From Whitmania pigra (Eukaryota; Annelida; Clitellata; Hirudinida; Haemopidae), in NCBI GenBank assembly GCA_021613335.1, contig JAJTWR010000003.1, positions 62,001 through 126,000 on the forward strand: DNA of 64,000 nt. Direction: 5' to 3'. Position 1 is the first letter of the stretch. Each line of letters starts with the position of its first letter. The notes under the pieces were generated by a model, which saw only the letters and a program-made list of their open reading frames with translations, searched no databases and was not told the origin of the DNA. This document shows, piece after piece, positions 17,501 through 31,755 of the stretch. Position numbers and translations under genes: made by a program.

Positions 17501-20500
17501 TTTCAGTTCCCAGAAGCATTTGTTCGAGGACTTGTTCCTTGTAAACTTGTGTCCAGACCCGGACCGGTAGCTCTGTGATCTCTATGGTCTGTTCGTCGAG
17601 GATGGAAATCTCGCCATTGGATACACACTTCGTATTGTCTATCATTTCAATTTCTCCTTTAAAATGCTTGAATGAAGGAATCTGCAATGACCAACGTTAC
17701 GTTCGATTAAGAATCCAAGTTTCGACCGACCGCAAAGTCCGGACAAACCATAGGCAGAGGCTCCCTGCCGTCGAGCATCATCCTGATGTTGTTTACGATC
17801 TCCCGAATGTCGTAGTTGGGAATCTTGGTGCTCCAACCCGTCCCGATTCCCTCGGCTCCGTTGACCAGCACCATGGGGATGATGGGGACGTACCATTCCG
17901 GTTCGATCTTGAGGTTGTCGTCGGTCATGCATTTTAGAAGCGGATCGTCGGATGCATTGAACACGTGCCTCGTGAGAGAGCTTGAAAAATCACGAGTGTT
18001 AAGTGTAAATCCCATGCCAGGCATTGATTGAAATTATTTTAACCTTGTGTTATTAATTTTGTGCGACATAACAAATGCACAAAGAATGGGAAGCAATTGC
18101 ATTACCTGAGAGCAGTGAAGATATAACGAGGACTCGCACAATCTTTGCCTCCATTGAGCCTCGTGCCGAACTGACCGATCGGAAGCAGTAAGTTGAGATT
18201 GTTGCTGCCTACGAAGTTCTGAGCTAATCCAATGATGGTTGCCATGAGAGAATTCTACAATTTAGGCCCCACATTTACACATTTTGATCCGTGACACGTG
18301 GAATCAATAGATCAACGGTACAGACCTCTCCGTGGTGATAGGCGGACAACTCTGCAACCGAACCAGCCAACTGAGCAACCTTGATTTCTTTGATCAAATT
18401 CCTTTTCAGACAAGTAAAGATCACTTTCCTCTGTCCTGGCTTGAAGCCTAAATTATGTAAGTGTCAAAGCAAGTTGTTAAATGCGACCGTCAAAACACGA
18501 ATGGCAACAAAACCCGCTAAGTACCGTCCATAATAGAAGGAATAGATCTTTCATTATCCATGTTGCTGTACAATATCAACTCTTTGTTAACAAATTCATT
18601 GTATGAGATGAATTTGGTGTCCTTCCCATATAAGTAAGCCTGGTGGTTATACAAGAAAAAATGTGTTACAAATACAGATTTGTCAACCACCATGTCAATA
18701 ACCACCTCTTGTAGGCCAATCTCTGCCCTCCGTTTCTTCTCTTCCATCCAATTGGTTAGCCATTCTTTCCTTTCTTGAATTTTTTGCTTGCTAAAAGCCT
18801 GTTCGATTAATTGAAAATAATAATAACTTCAATAAAGTAACATTTGTAATTATATAAATTATGTAAATGTTGATGAATACTCACAAGAACTATGGCAGCA
18901 TCATCTTCCGGCCCTGCATATTTGAAGGGAATCCTGTGCCTTGCCATGTCTCTGAAGTATTCCTTTGCCTCCTTAGCTGTGGAGGTACCCAAACCTGAAC
19001 TCCAAAAAAAATAATAAAATAAATCATGATGATAAATTGACTGCATCGTTGTTTGCAAATAGTTTTGACTTGGAATTAATTCCCCTAGAATCTCTTGTTA
19101 TTTGCATTGCAATCACACATATATCTGTATCAAGATATGACCACATCTAAGGAGGCAAAGTCATTGAAGCAAAACCAAAGCAACTCGAGTCTAGGAAGGA
19201 GATAGCTAAGAAGAGATTAGTTTCAAGTACTACTCATAAATTTAAATAATGATTTCTATATTAAGAGAAACTGTTCCTCAATGACCTTTGTAATATTTGA
19301 CCTTCCACGTGTGCCAATTCTCAGTTGCAGACTTCCACTCCTCAAATTCCGGCAAACTGTAAAAAGACTTTTCCTGTTGCTTTTTGCTAACCTGAAGAAC
19401 ACGGACGAGATCTACACTTCGGTTAGGGTTATAATTACACTCCATTCAATTATAAGTCAATGATGGTGTGTGGCAATGACGGCAAAAGTTGTATTGTATT
19501 GTGTTAATAAAACACAAACTGCACTACCATCTATTCATCATAAAAATGATTTATTAATTAAAAACAGCCTTCATGTCATATTTGGATATGTAATACCATC
19601 ATTATACTGGCACTCTACTCAACAATTGCTTGAGTATGCAGTTTAGCCAAGAAAGTTCCATTATGCAATTAATTAATTATTGATTTATTAATGATCTTAA
19701 ATTAAAATTGCAGAGCTTTTAAATTGGTATGTAGCTCAAGGCAACCTTGACAATCGGTGTGATGAATTCTTCAAGGAACTTGTGCTTCAATAAATGTGGC
19801 CAGTTGCTGTGGATGAAGTTTATTATGAGGCCCTTAATGTGTGATCCATCCTGGTCCTGATCAGTCATTATCATTACCTTGCCATATCTGAGTCAAGTAT
19901 ATAACGTTATCGTTAGAAAGTTCCATAAAATTATTTACTTCCGGTCATATTATTATGACACATCATTTCTTATATCAAAAAATTATGTTGTGTAAAAAAA
20001 AACCTTAAAGTATTGAGAGATTCTGGGGTGTCATATTTAAGCTTGTACTGCAGTCCCACGATCTTGACAAGATTGTTGATCTCTGCATTATCCATGAGCT
20101 TAAAAAAGAAGGTAAAGATGTCTTAGCCTCCGTGTAATACATTTTAAACGTTAGTAATTTACGGATGTTACAATGCTGCCTTGCAACAAATTCTCACCTG
20201 TTTGTGAAGAGCATCTCTGACATTCAAAACTTTACCCTTGAGAGGGAAAACACCGTAACGATCCCTGCCGACCACCCCGAGGCCGGCTACGGCTAAAGTC
20301 TTGGCCGAGTCTCCCTCCGTAAGGATGAGGGTGCAGTCGATGGAGTTCTTTGTCCCGGCATCGTTGGCATCGTCGAGTTTAGGAATGCCTTTGAGCTTTT
20401 GTCTTTTGGTGCCACTTTTCTGATTGAGTTGTGCCTGCTGCTTGATCCTCATCCACGACTGGATTGCGTCGACAACTCCACTCTTTGTAACCTGAAACGA

Positions 20501-23456
20501 TAGCAATTCGTCGTTGTTCGAATTCCATACCATTAAACTTTCTGTCATGATTTATGTCTGACCAACAATTATTTAATCACATCATTATACTAACTGAGTT
20601 GAAAAATTTCTCAGACAGTTGACATGTACTGCCAAAGCTCTTCGCCTGCTTGGTCATGTATTCTTTTGTTTGGGAGTCGAATGTAGGGTTCTCAATGAGA
20701 CAATTTATAAAAACCCACATATGAGTCTTCACCTGTTAATGCACTTCACGGTTATGTAAGGTAATCATTGGAAATATCAAGGCAATATCATCACCTGGTT
20801 GGGTTTTATTGGAATTCCAGCTTTTTTCTCCTTTTTCTTGATGACTTCAATGAGAGTTGCAACGATCTGATCCGTTACAAAATCAACATGCTTTCCTCCC
20901 TGGAAACGTAACAATTTGAGCCATGACATTCTTTAGACAAATGTTCGATGAGTCGTCAAAAACTTTTAGTTAGAACAATTTGATCCCAGCTGACCTTTGT
21001 AGTGGCAATGCTGTTGACAAAGGAGACCTGCTGGAATCCTTGGTTACTTAAAGCGACCCCCACTTCCCAACGATTATTAACAGTTTCAAAGACAACTTTA
21101 AGTGGCTGATCCAAATCATCAACCTTCCCTTTAGTGAAAAGTTCCACATAATCCTTGAAGTTCTTGATCTGGTAATTTTAATTAATGAAATTAATCAGTA
21201 GAAAACCATTTTGTACGAGATTTGATTGATATTCGATAGGCGCAGATCATGCTCGAGTAAAGGCTTTCGCAGCAAGAGACGTGCAAATTGGATCGTAGGG
21301 TTGTTCGTGTCGTGTTCACGACCCGGCCTGCACTGCCTTAGGTGCAAGCCCTCAAAAGAGCGGCTAATTATCAACAGCATCTTGATCAATTATAAAGAAT
21401 GCATTAAAATTAAATTAGCAACGAACCTCTAGTTTTTTTCCATTAAGATAGACTTTGACACCCCTGGTGGATGCTACCATGTCATAAGCTCTTCTCTTAA
21501 AAAGATCCACGATGTCATTATCGAGAGAGTCCATGTTGAACTTCTTGAGATCGGGCCAGAACGTTATGGATGTGAAATCCTCCCCTTTTGATGAAGTTAC
21601 CTTTGGTTCCCCTGCTTTGGTCATGTTGTCAGTCCACGTCTGGAATTAAAGATGTTTATAATCTTTTATATAAATCAGAGTTTGATCCACCATTTAATAG
21701 ATTAACAGAACCACTATCTACCGACCTGCTTGAAAGACAGCCCGTAATCACTGCATCTAGTCTCCACAACAAACTTCGTGCTGAAGATGTTACAAAGTTT
21801 TGCTCCATATCCATTTCTACCTCCTGTTAACAAAAACTGATTGTAAGTGGATATTACAAACATTTCGGAGTTATGTAACATTGACTTCCGACTCCTCTGA
21901 CACGAGCTCATCAATTAAACGACGTCATCTTTCCAACTTCTAACAAAATCCAAGCTCGTAATATTGATAATAACACGAAGCTACACACCGGTGACTTTCT
22001 TCTCGTCGTCATTGTAGTTACTCGAAGTCAGAAGGTGTCCGAAGATGAGGGTCGGCACGTAGACTTTTTCGGTGGCGTGTTCCACCACAGGAATTCCCTT
22101 TCCATTGTTCCAAATCATGATCATATTCTTCTCCCTATTAAAGCATAAATATTTATTTCAGAGAATGCAACGAAACGCCATCCTAATTTGCATGCGAGGC
22201 GGTCGCGAGTGCCGCATCGAAAATAACCCCGACGTGTCGCGCTCGACGTCAAACTTTCAGTGGCACGAGCGCCCTCGGGAAAGAGCATTAGAGTTAAAAT
22301 AAAGCATCAAAGGGCTTTAGAAAATCTTAATGAGAACAGTCAGAATGTCTTAATACGAAAACAGAATTGCAACAGTTATCATCAACAATGAATAACATAT
22401 TTAAGTCATTTCTAGTTATATAATGCTTAAAGAATGCACATCTTTAGGAGGCTTTGGACCGAGGGAGTTGTAAGCATTGTCGAGGAGGTTGTAACTATCG
22501 ACTTACGGATCGATGTTGATCTTTATTGTTGTCATGCCTTGGGCATCTCTTTGCTTGTTGTCAGCAGCATTAACTATTGAAGAATGAATGAATCTTTCAG
22601 ATGAGCATATATTATGATTATCATCACAATGCTGTGGACAAATTTCTTAACACAAGTCATTAAAACCAAAACACTTACCAAGAATTTCATCAAAGATTTT
22701 ATAAAGACCGGGCACAAATGTTATTTCTTTCGCAACCATGCTTTCGCTGGCCTCATCGTACACCCACATAGGCTATTAGCAAAAATTAATTAATATTAAT
22801 CAGATCCAACGAAATTCCAATAAAAATATTAAAATCACTTGAAGTGGAATAAATTAGTCACTTTTTTTACAGTCAGAACGCAATAATAATAAATACCAAA
22901 AATGAAAAGCAAGTTGTTATTATTATTATATATTAATACAGGTCTACATTAAGGTTATCTCAACAGGTTTACAAGCAGTGGTAATTGCAATGTGTTGCAT
23001 CCACGACACAACAATAAGAAAGTGCCCTTCCATAAGGACACTATGCAGACGATGGTGATTAAAAAGTGCTTTTGCATCCTATTTGAATATATAGTGCACT
23101 TAAACGATGGGCAAAATACAAAGAAATCATTGAACAGGCCAATATACAAATCCAACCTCTTTTGTCTTCTCTACTGATCCAATGTAAGTATCTGGCCTGA
23201 GCAAGATATGCTCAAGTTGACTCTTCTTTTGATATATTCTTTCAATTGATAGCCTATGCTTTTTGGGAGGACTGGGCTCATCAATATCGTCTTCAAAGCT
23301 TGGCAAATCACCTGCTTTTCTCTTGGTGGCATCTTTACTCATTTTATCAAACATTGCCTGTGTTTAATGGAAAATGGGGAAACTTCTACAAAATTGTTTC
23401 GGTAAAATCGTCATCAAAATTCAAAATACCGTAATTGTATTGTTGTTAGTGGCCAT
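14576..23456 (-). CDS. TOP2: DNA topoisomerase II (eukaryotic TOP2)
   Basis: Passes one DNA duplex through a transient double-strand break, in the nucleus. Thirty exons join in frame to 1,503 residues (human TOP2A about 1,531): 23430-23456, 23157-23357, 22679-22772, 22507-22573, 21989-22134, 21726-21823, 21427-21639, 20995-21168, 20795-20899, 20595-20732, 20198-20491, 20004-20098, 19746-19887, 19286-19391, 18885-18994, 18706-18798, 18525-18639, 18326-18447, 18106-18254, 17749-17980, 17482-17681, 17159-17294, 16856-17051, 16675-16772, 16009-16233, 15690-15890, 15558-15615, 15259-15489, 14821-15158, 14576-14683. Visible: ATP-site [17 protein letters not shown] loop, TOPRIM motifs [11 protein letters not shown] and TDQDQDGSH, and catalytic tyrosine in SPRYIFT. 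The last exons give a Lys/Ser/acidic tail. A single animal-type TOP2; alpha or beta cannot be assigned. Confidence 0.96.
18640..18705 (-). other. 66-nt phase-0 intron without in-frame stop in TOP2
   Basis: Splice sites GAG|GTGG and CCAG|GCT bound a 66-base, stop-free intron of exactly 22 codons between ...RRAEIGLQE and AYLYGKD. Spliced, the junction matches the family. Retained, it would insert a hydrophobic 22-residue segment ([10 protein letters not shown]...) in the core. Confidence 0.7.
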
Positions 23457-24631
23457 CTTGCGAAGCTTTAGACATCAATATACTTCGAGAAGAAAGCTGC
23501 CTACCAACGCAATATCAAAAAGAAATCCTCGCTTGGAAATATGAAAGTAATCCAAACTTAAAATTCCAAAAACACACGGAAAAATGGAATAATTAATTCG
23601 TGTCAAAACCCGAGCGAGAAACAGAACCCCCAAAGACGAAACAAATAGCTGTGACCCATTATTTCCCGCTTATAAATCTTATTTAGAAGATTTGATTGAA
23701 TGTTATTTGTTTTATTTTAAAAATTTTCTTTTTTATTTAAATTTCAATTAAAAAACAGAAACTTAAGTTTAAATTAAAGACTTATTGAGATACTCAGAAC
23801 AAAAAACTATTTTAGAAAAGTTAATATTTAATTAAAATACAATTATTTAATTTTAATTTTAAACTTTCTAAAAATAATTTGAATATTAGTTGAATTTGAA
23901 TACGTTTTATGCACCTTGTCACCTGTAAATACGGAATAGTTATTATGGTCTGTTTTATGATTAGACCTTCTATTAAGGTCGCATCGAGCCGCTTAAGATC
24001 TGATCAGTTGGAAATTATTATGCTTGCGGTACATTACTTATACTTTTAAGAAAGTTACTTGTAGAACTCTCCATCCCCACCAAAAGGTTGGTGATGATGT
24101 TACGATAATTGATTGATTATTATTGCCTAACACGTAGACCAAACATGGATTAGCCCATCATGAAACAATGGCTTTGCGATCAATGTAGCTTGCCTGTAGA
24201 AGTTATGAAATGCATCATCGCGTTTAGAAGGTTAAGGAACAAAATAATGATAATAAGCTTCGTACAGTTTATTATAGATTTAAGCAACATTAAATACAAG
24301 TTTGCTATCAAGCTTTGTCAATGTTTACCAAAGTGACTCAGTTGGATTCACTTCTGCCTCTAATAAGCGACAAGGAAGGGAAGCAATAGACAAAATGCAA
24401 TGTCAATTAAGTGATAAATGTCAAACAAGTAAATGATGAAACAACCCTACTATTAGTATGCTGATGCAGATTGCTTCTGTTGGTAACATTATTATATATA
24501 ACTCAAACAGGTTGAACGTTCCTGACTAACAGGCCTCTAATGAAATGCACCAGCCAAATGTGTTTTGTTGATCCAATTGCATTCTAGCTACATCACATAC
24601 TGATATTGTTGTTTTCTCTGACATCAAAAAG
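23457..24631. other. Divergent intergenic region between TOP2 and the synaptotagmin-like gene
   Basis: About 1.2 kb, strongly AT-rich around 23690-23900. It separates the TOP2 start (minus) from the synaptotagmin-like start (plus), so it should hold both promoters. No TATA box stands out and no other gene was recognised. Confidence 0.5.
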
Positions 24632-27600
24632 ATGTCATCCGGTGACCTGAATAATGGCATCAACCACATGTCATCAGATGACCTGAATAATGACTTCAAC
24701 CAATCCGTCGATCTGGACTTTTTGACTCCTGACGAGAGGGATGCCATTCTTGCCGTCCTCGCGAGGGACGAGAATCTCAAAAGGAAGGAGGAAGAAAGAA
24801 TTGAGTGAATATAATAATTAGTTAAAAAGCGTAATAATTATGGCTATAAAATTATTCACGATTCCATTTTTTATTGTGAGAAGATGGTACACTTATTGTC
24901 ATCAGAAATATAACATGGAAGTGGTTCTGTAGCCTAATATCCACGTCCTCCTCTTTCCAGTCAATTGAAGAGGCAGATCAGAGAGCTTCGAGCAGAAGAG
25001 TTTTCTCGAATCTCCTTCGATGCTTCTCGGATTTGCGGTCGGTGCCTCCAGGAATTTAGCTGGTTCTTCAACAGAGGACAGGTTTGCTCCAAATGCAGAC
25101 TGAGAGTTTGCAAGAAATGTCGTCAATTGTTAAACAACAAGACGTGGATGTGCCTCATGTGCCTCAAAATCCTGTTGGTTTTTGTTCTATTTCATTGTCT
25201 TATTTCATTGTGTGGAGCCAATGTTTATTTACATTTGCCATTGTTGTCTTGGCTAATTAGACAAATTAATCAGATGTATCAATTTGGAGAAAATGTGCAT
25301 TAATTGAAAAGTGCGGGTTTTAACACAGGGAAATTATTTAATATTAATGTTTGTAATTTCCTTAAATTAATCCAAGGAATGAACCTTCTCACATGAAATT
25401 TAGTAATCAGAAGTACACATTTGAATGAAATTTTGCATGATTAATTCTCCTCAGAGGAATGTAAATAATTTGCTGATCAGAACTTTCTAGCAATATGTAG
25501 TGAGGCTTGAATAGCAAAAATCATCAGAGATTCATAAGATTTTAATAAAGTAACAAATACGGTTTGCCTGATGAGATGCCACAAATAATTCATAAATATT
25601 AATTCCAGTGGCAACAAGAGCCAGGTGCAGCATATATAAACATTATCTTTACAAAAACATCATTACTTATGTAATTTAGTAAATCTTAAATAAATCTAGG
25701 TCCACTCAGTACTCCACTCATATTCAAACTTTGGTAATTCATTATTATTATCATTATTATTATTGATATTGACATTGGCAGTATTATTGTTGATTTGATT
25801 TCTAAATTAATTTTAAAACTTTATGTTCCAAGTGAACTGGAGACTCAGACAGGAAGCTGGTTTTATGCTAATTATCCTCAGAACAAGAAGCACATGTCTT
25901 CGTGCCAGATCATCTCGGCCATTGATCTTCTTCGCTCTTCGCTCCATCAATCCCAGACCCCCGATCCGAGTGAGTTTGATGATTTTAAAGCCTCGAGAAT
26001 TTGGCAAGCAAGCACTTGGTTGTTATATTAGCCGTTCATAGCGATCATATATTTAATGTGGATATCCATAAAATGTTGACTTTGTGAATTTCTTAGCTTG
26101 GAAAGAACTATATTTTGCCTCTTATTTTTACTTTGCTCCGTTTATTATTCATTTGCTGTGTGTCTCTGAGCTTCCTCATCCAAAGATGGTAATAAGTAGG
26201 ATTAGTTAGATAATGTGCAATGGCAATGTTTTTTGTTAATCTGGATCTTATTTAAATCATTCCTCATCGAATTGCTAATGATCCTGTAATTATGTCTTTT
26301 GGATTTGTCTTTTCAACACAAACAATTTTATGTTTATATAACCTTTCGTTATTTTTGACAAGATTCGATAAAACAAATCCAGTCAATCAACAATTAATAA
26401 AACTCTATGAATAGCAGTATCGTTTATATAATATATTTCTATATAAAAAGGCAAATATATCATTGATACATTGCATAGGCATATTTTGCTACAGTAACTT
26501 AGTAATACTTAAGTTGAAGCCCTATTATTGGATTTTGGACCAAAATATATACTTTGAGCTTTCCTTCTTTTGTGATGGTGCACAATTGTTTATGACTATA
26601 GCTTTTGCTGCCACATGCAGATTACTACTTTCTGAGCTGAATTGCATGTTTTAACTTAATATCTAATACCTAGAACATTAGATAATTAAATGGTTCAAAG
26701 ATCACAAAAGTGGAACAGCAATTTCCAAACCTGTTTTAGTCTTATATAAGCTTATATTTCCAATTTTAATGCAATCTCCTCTTTTTTTTTTATATCATAG
26801 CTGTCTTCCTTGTAATCTTAGCCTATGATTCTTTGGCATTTCACCTTGACTTGCTGAGAGTTTCTGGCTTCATTCTTTGAGTTGTTGCATCATATGGGAT
26901 TTGTAATTCTTCCAATTATCTTATTTGTCCATTTCCCTCTTCAGCTTAACCACAATTAATTTGTCTTAAACATTTAAATGTTTTTTTTAATGCAACAACT
27001 CTAACTAGTGTCTTCATTCTTTTTTCCTTGATCCCAGATGAAGCCACAATGTTGCTTGGCCAGTTCAGGAATCACGTGACATCGATGACACAGCTTCCTA
27101 GTGTTTTCATGGAGGAAGATGAAGAATCAGAAAAGCTATCAGATTCTGATTCGCTGTTTAATAAATTCCTCTCCTCTTCTACTCCAAACTTATCTCTCAA
27201 GTCGCCTTCCCCGGACAAGGGCAGTCTGACGAACCTCTACGTCACCGACGTCAAGGAGCTGCAGGAGGATCTCCCCCAGCAATCTAATTCTCTTTCTTCT
27301 CAAACTCAGGATGAAGTCTTTGAATTGAATGATCGAGAGGTCATCTCTGCAGATCAGAGCCAGGAGTCAATATCGCTGATTAGTTCGACTCTTCTTTTGG
27401 ATTTGAACACCAGAAACAAAAGTCATCCAAAAACTTATCCAGATATTGATGGTACTTCAACTGGAGATTTAAAATGTGACTATAAAGAATCGATATCAGT
27501 GGCATCGAGCAATGAAGTAAAAATTGTTGTTGCAGAGGAAGATGACTCTCAGATTGATTTGACAGTCAAAAATGAGCCTCTAGACTTTAGTGAAGGTAAT

Positions 27601-30600
27601 AAAGAATCGACGAGCAAAGAAAACGCAGGAACTTCTTCTCCATCCGTAGGGAACTCGTCCGATGCAGTGAGGTTAAAGGTCAGTGCCCTCCTCGCTAAAT
27701 ATGGTCGAGAGGACGTCAAGACCTCGTATAATGCCGTGTACGAAAGCATTTTGAAAACCTCTGCCAACGAAGGCGACCGCGTCGCAGTTGTCGACGATGA
27801 AAACGATTCCTCTCCTACTCTGCCGGTCGCAACTGAAGCCTTACCAAAATTTAGTCCATTAGATCCGATCGGACCTCGTTCTCTCGACCGGAAGCACAGG
27901 TCCGCAGATAATTCTCCCACTTGCGACACCTCCGTCGAGGATATTTCTCCTATCGTCGAGTCATTAGGTGGTGAAGAAGATGATGATGACGACCCACTAC
28001 GGAGGTTTTTGAGAAATGAAGAACTCCTTCAGAAGCAAGGCAAAGATGACTGTGGATTTTCCTCTGCTGTTTCTTGGGTGACAGGTGGAAATTATGATCT
28101 AGATTGGGAAGCATCTGATGAGGAAGCTCCTTTCTCCATACAGGACTTTGACCACGTATCCACTGGCTTTCTTGATGATGAAAATGGAAGTAAGGGTGCA
28201 TTTTCAGATCTGAGATCAGTCATAAACAACATCCTAAGGCAATCATCCCACGAGAATCCTGAAGGTGAGGACATCGATGGTGAGGAGCTTGAAGATGAGG
28301 AAGAAGAGGAAGAGAGAGGGGATACTTTAGTTCTCCCCGTTACCTCCTCCATTCCGAACGTCAGGGGAGGCATTCCGATGCTGAGGAAGAAGTCTTTGAG
28401 CGTTATCAGCGAACACACGGAACCGTCGGCATGCAGCTCCTTCGACGAGTCGTCATTTGCCGGGGAATTTTCAGAGAGAGACGAATCTCTTAACGAACCG
28501 TCGTCTCTTTTGTCGGGGCTCCGATGATCTAGTCTTTTGAGGCCGAATGTTCATCCAAAGTCAACTAGAGTAACGTTATCTTAGCAAGGATTACTTTGAA
28601 GTCATTCCCTTATATTAATACGTTAATGGTCCTTGAGGATTAATTTATGGAGATAACACTTAGCATGAACTTCTCATATCCATGACTTGTGATGCTTTCA
28701 TGCTCATGTATAATTAATATGAACACATCTCAATTCTTGAAATTACATTTTTTTGATTATCATTTAAACTAAAAGTAATCTCAAGAGGTCTGTAATTTCT
28801 CCTTATCATACTTACATCTGTCCTTTACTAAACTTAATTAATCTCTCTTAAAGATCACTTGAATTTGATTCTGTCTAAAATTCATATAATCAATCATACT
28901 ACTGTTGTACAAAGCTGGGTGGTACGCTGGCATCTGAGTTATCATAATTAGCACATAATTAAAATCATGATAATCATGTCATGTGGCTTATGAGTTATAA
29001 TAGTTCAAATTTAATCAACTAGAAACATTTTGATGTTTCCTTGAAATGTATGTAATTTGAGAATGATGCGAACATATCTAATTGTAACCGGCCTTCATTG
29101 TCATGATTACTAATATTCTAACTGCTTTCATGACATTCCATTATTGTTGATTATTATTATTATTAAGTTCCATTATTGTTAATTATTATTATTGTTAACT
29201 TCCACACCAAAATTTGCAAAGCTTTTTGTTTATTCTCCAGATTGAACGTGCATTATTTTCTCAAAATCCAAAATTGTAATAGCGGAGCATCACTTTTGAC
29301 TATAACTTCGGTTAATAGTCTCGGTTTTGGCCGCAAAAACGTTTGGTTTTGTCAAAAAAATGCTTTTTAATGTCGTTAGCATTTGCCGATCTGGATTTTC
29401 CTTGTTTTTACTAATGTCATAAAACATATTTGAATATCGTATATATATACTTAGTTATCACAATTGGTGCACTTCTGGGATATTCCTAAGCTAAACATTA
29501 TGTCTGCATCTAACTATGACTGCTGAGAATGGTGGTGACGGTATTGGTTTAGACCTCGAATAAGATCTATTTTTCAATCGCTGCCTCTGAGTTTCATCCG
29601 TGTGAATTCTTGTGCCTTATGAATTGATGATTGTTCTAAACAATTAATATTATTCAGTCAGGTGAAGGCCTTAGGTAAGGGAAGTTTTAGTAAATTAAAC
29701 ATACATATGCATGTAACAGTCACAAATCAGAAGAGTTGCAATTATTTTTTTTCAAGTTGTTTATTTGTTCTTGCGTTAAATGGTTTCTCTGTATTTTTGT
29801 GTCATCTTATTTATTCATGTATATAGAGGAAATAAAATGTCGTACAAATAAAATGATGAAGACGAGTTTTTTAATTAAGCTTCATGAGAGGAAAATGATT
29901 TTAAATGAATAAAAATTAACCCTTTTATGGACACTTTTAATTGCAATTAATGTGGTAATTTACAGTGTGACATATGGCCATGGACCAACGGTCAGTTTAG
30001 TCAAATAGACATAAGTGGATAAGCCACAATTTGCATGGAAACCAATAAAATTATTTTATTTGGTTGAGCTTCGTTTTGGAATTGTTGCATGCTTGAAATC
30101 GTACTTTTTCGCTAAGATGACGAGGAAGTTGCAAAAACGTCCGACAGTTTGAGCAACGTAGAAACTCCAGAAGTGAAGCCCCCAATCACCCTCCAATTGC
30201 AAGGGAAAGATTATCAACCGAGAAAGGGCAATGTAAGCCGATCCATTACGTAGCCCTGATTTATTTTTACATATTTTTTTAACATGTTTTCTGTCACAAC
30301 GATGCACAATTTGAGTCTTTTGTTTCATTTGCCTGTTCACAAATTTATTTTCAAAAGCTTTCATGATCCTATTGTTAGTCACTGATGACCATCAGTTAGT
30401 TGCTGTGCAGTTTTATAATGCAATCAACTCTCACTTCTTGGAACTTTTTCTCTCTTCAATAAAAATTTGTTAAAGTTGTATTACAATTTTTCATGTCTAA
30501 TTGAACTATGGTCTCTTGTTTTGCAGAACTTTTCTACCTCTGTTACTGACCTGAGATATCACAAAGAGCTAATGACAGATATGATGTCCGGCAGAGATGC

Positions 30601-31679
30601 ACCGTACGCGCATCAGACCGGGGCCGACACCGAAGGCAAAATGACGGTGAGATTAGCTAATGAGACAATTATGAGAAAGGTAGGCTGTGGGCATTGTTTT
30701 GAAATAGATTGTTCATTTTAGGACAGTAGTGGTGAAGGTATGCATGAAGATGATGATTCATTCGATAATGCAACAAATCTTCATCCAAAAACAAAGAGAA
30801 TCACAAATCTGGCCTCTTCACTTTCTGTAAGTTAATGCCCATTCACAAATGAATAAAGTGGTGAAAACAGTAACAACAATTATTATTATTACCAAAACCT
30901 ACAATGACAGAATAGCATGGAGAGTTTGAAAACAATCTACAGTGGAGCTGGAGAAGTTCATTATGGAAAGGTGATTGTCAGTGGGGAAGTGGAGCTCAGC
31001 TGTTGCTACAATGACAGGGAAGAGAGTCTGAACATTGTCATCATCCAGTGCAGGAATCTTGGGATTGTCAATTTTTCGAAGAGGACGTCAAATCCGTCAT
31101 TATCTTTTGCAGCTCTTTCCTAATTATGATAAATATATCGGTTGATCGCGATAACTTGATAATGAAATTGATCATTTATGAAATTGACCACTTCTGAATA
31201 AGTTAAATTAAACCATTCAGGTATATGAAATGTTACCTCCTGCCGGAGAAGAGTAGACGCAGCAAAAGGAAATCCCACGTTGTAAAGAACACCTTAAATC
31301 CAGTCTTCCAAGTGACATTCCAGGTGAATGAACTGGTTTACACCACATGCCAATCGTTTTCTTTTTTGGTGATCCATTAATTTATTATTTATCATTTAAC
31401 AGTACAAAATAAGTCGTGCCTCGCTCCCCATGCATAGCTTGTGCGTGATGGTCTGGCATTCGGATAAACTCGGCAGGAATGACTTCCTTGGCGAGACAAT
31501 CATTCCTTTGGATGAATCTACTCTCGGAAGGTTCATGACCTCCCAATGGCTGCCTCTGAAGCCTAGGGTTAGATTCTTCAATGATTACCTAAAGATTATA
31601 TAATGGACAATTATAATTTATTCATCTATTTAGTAATTATATCAATTTTTGCCATTTTGTAAGTAAGAAAACAACAACA

Positions 31680-31755
<76 letters not shown>

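Noticed and set aside
27549..28418. Long minus-strand frames opposite synaptotagmin-like exon 4
   Set aside because: Shadows of the large plus-strand coding exon; no homology and no splice signals.
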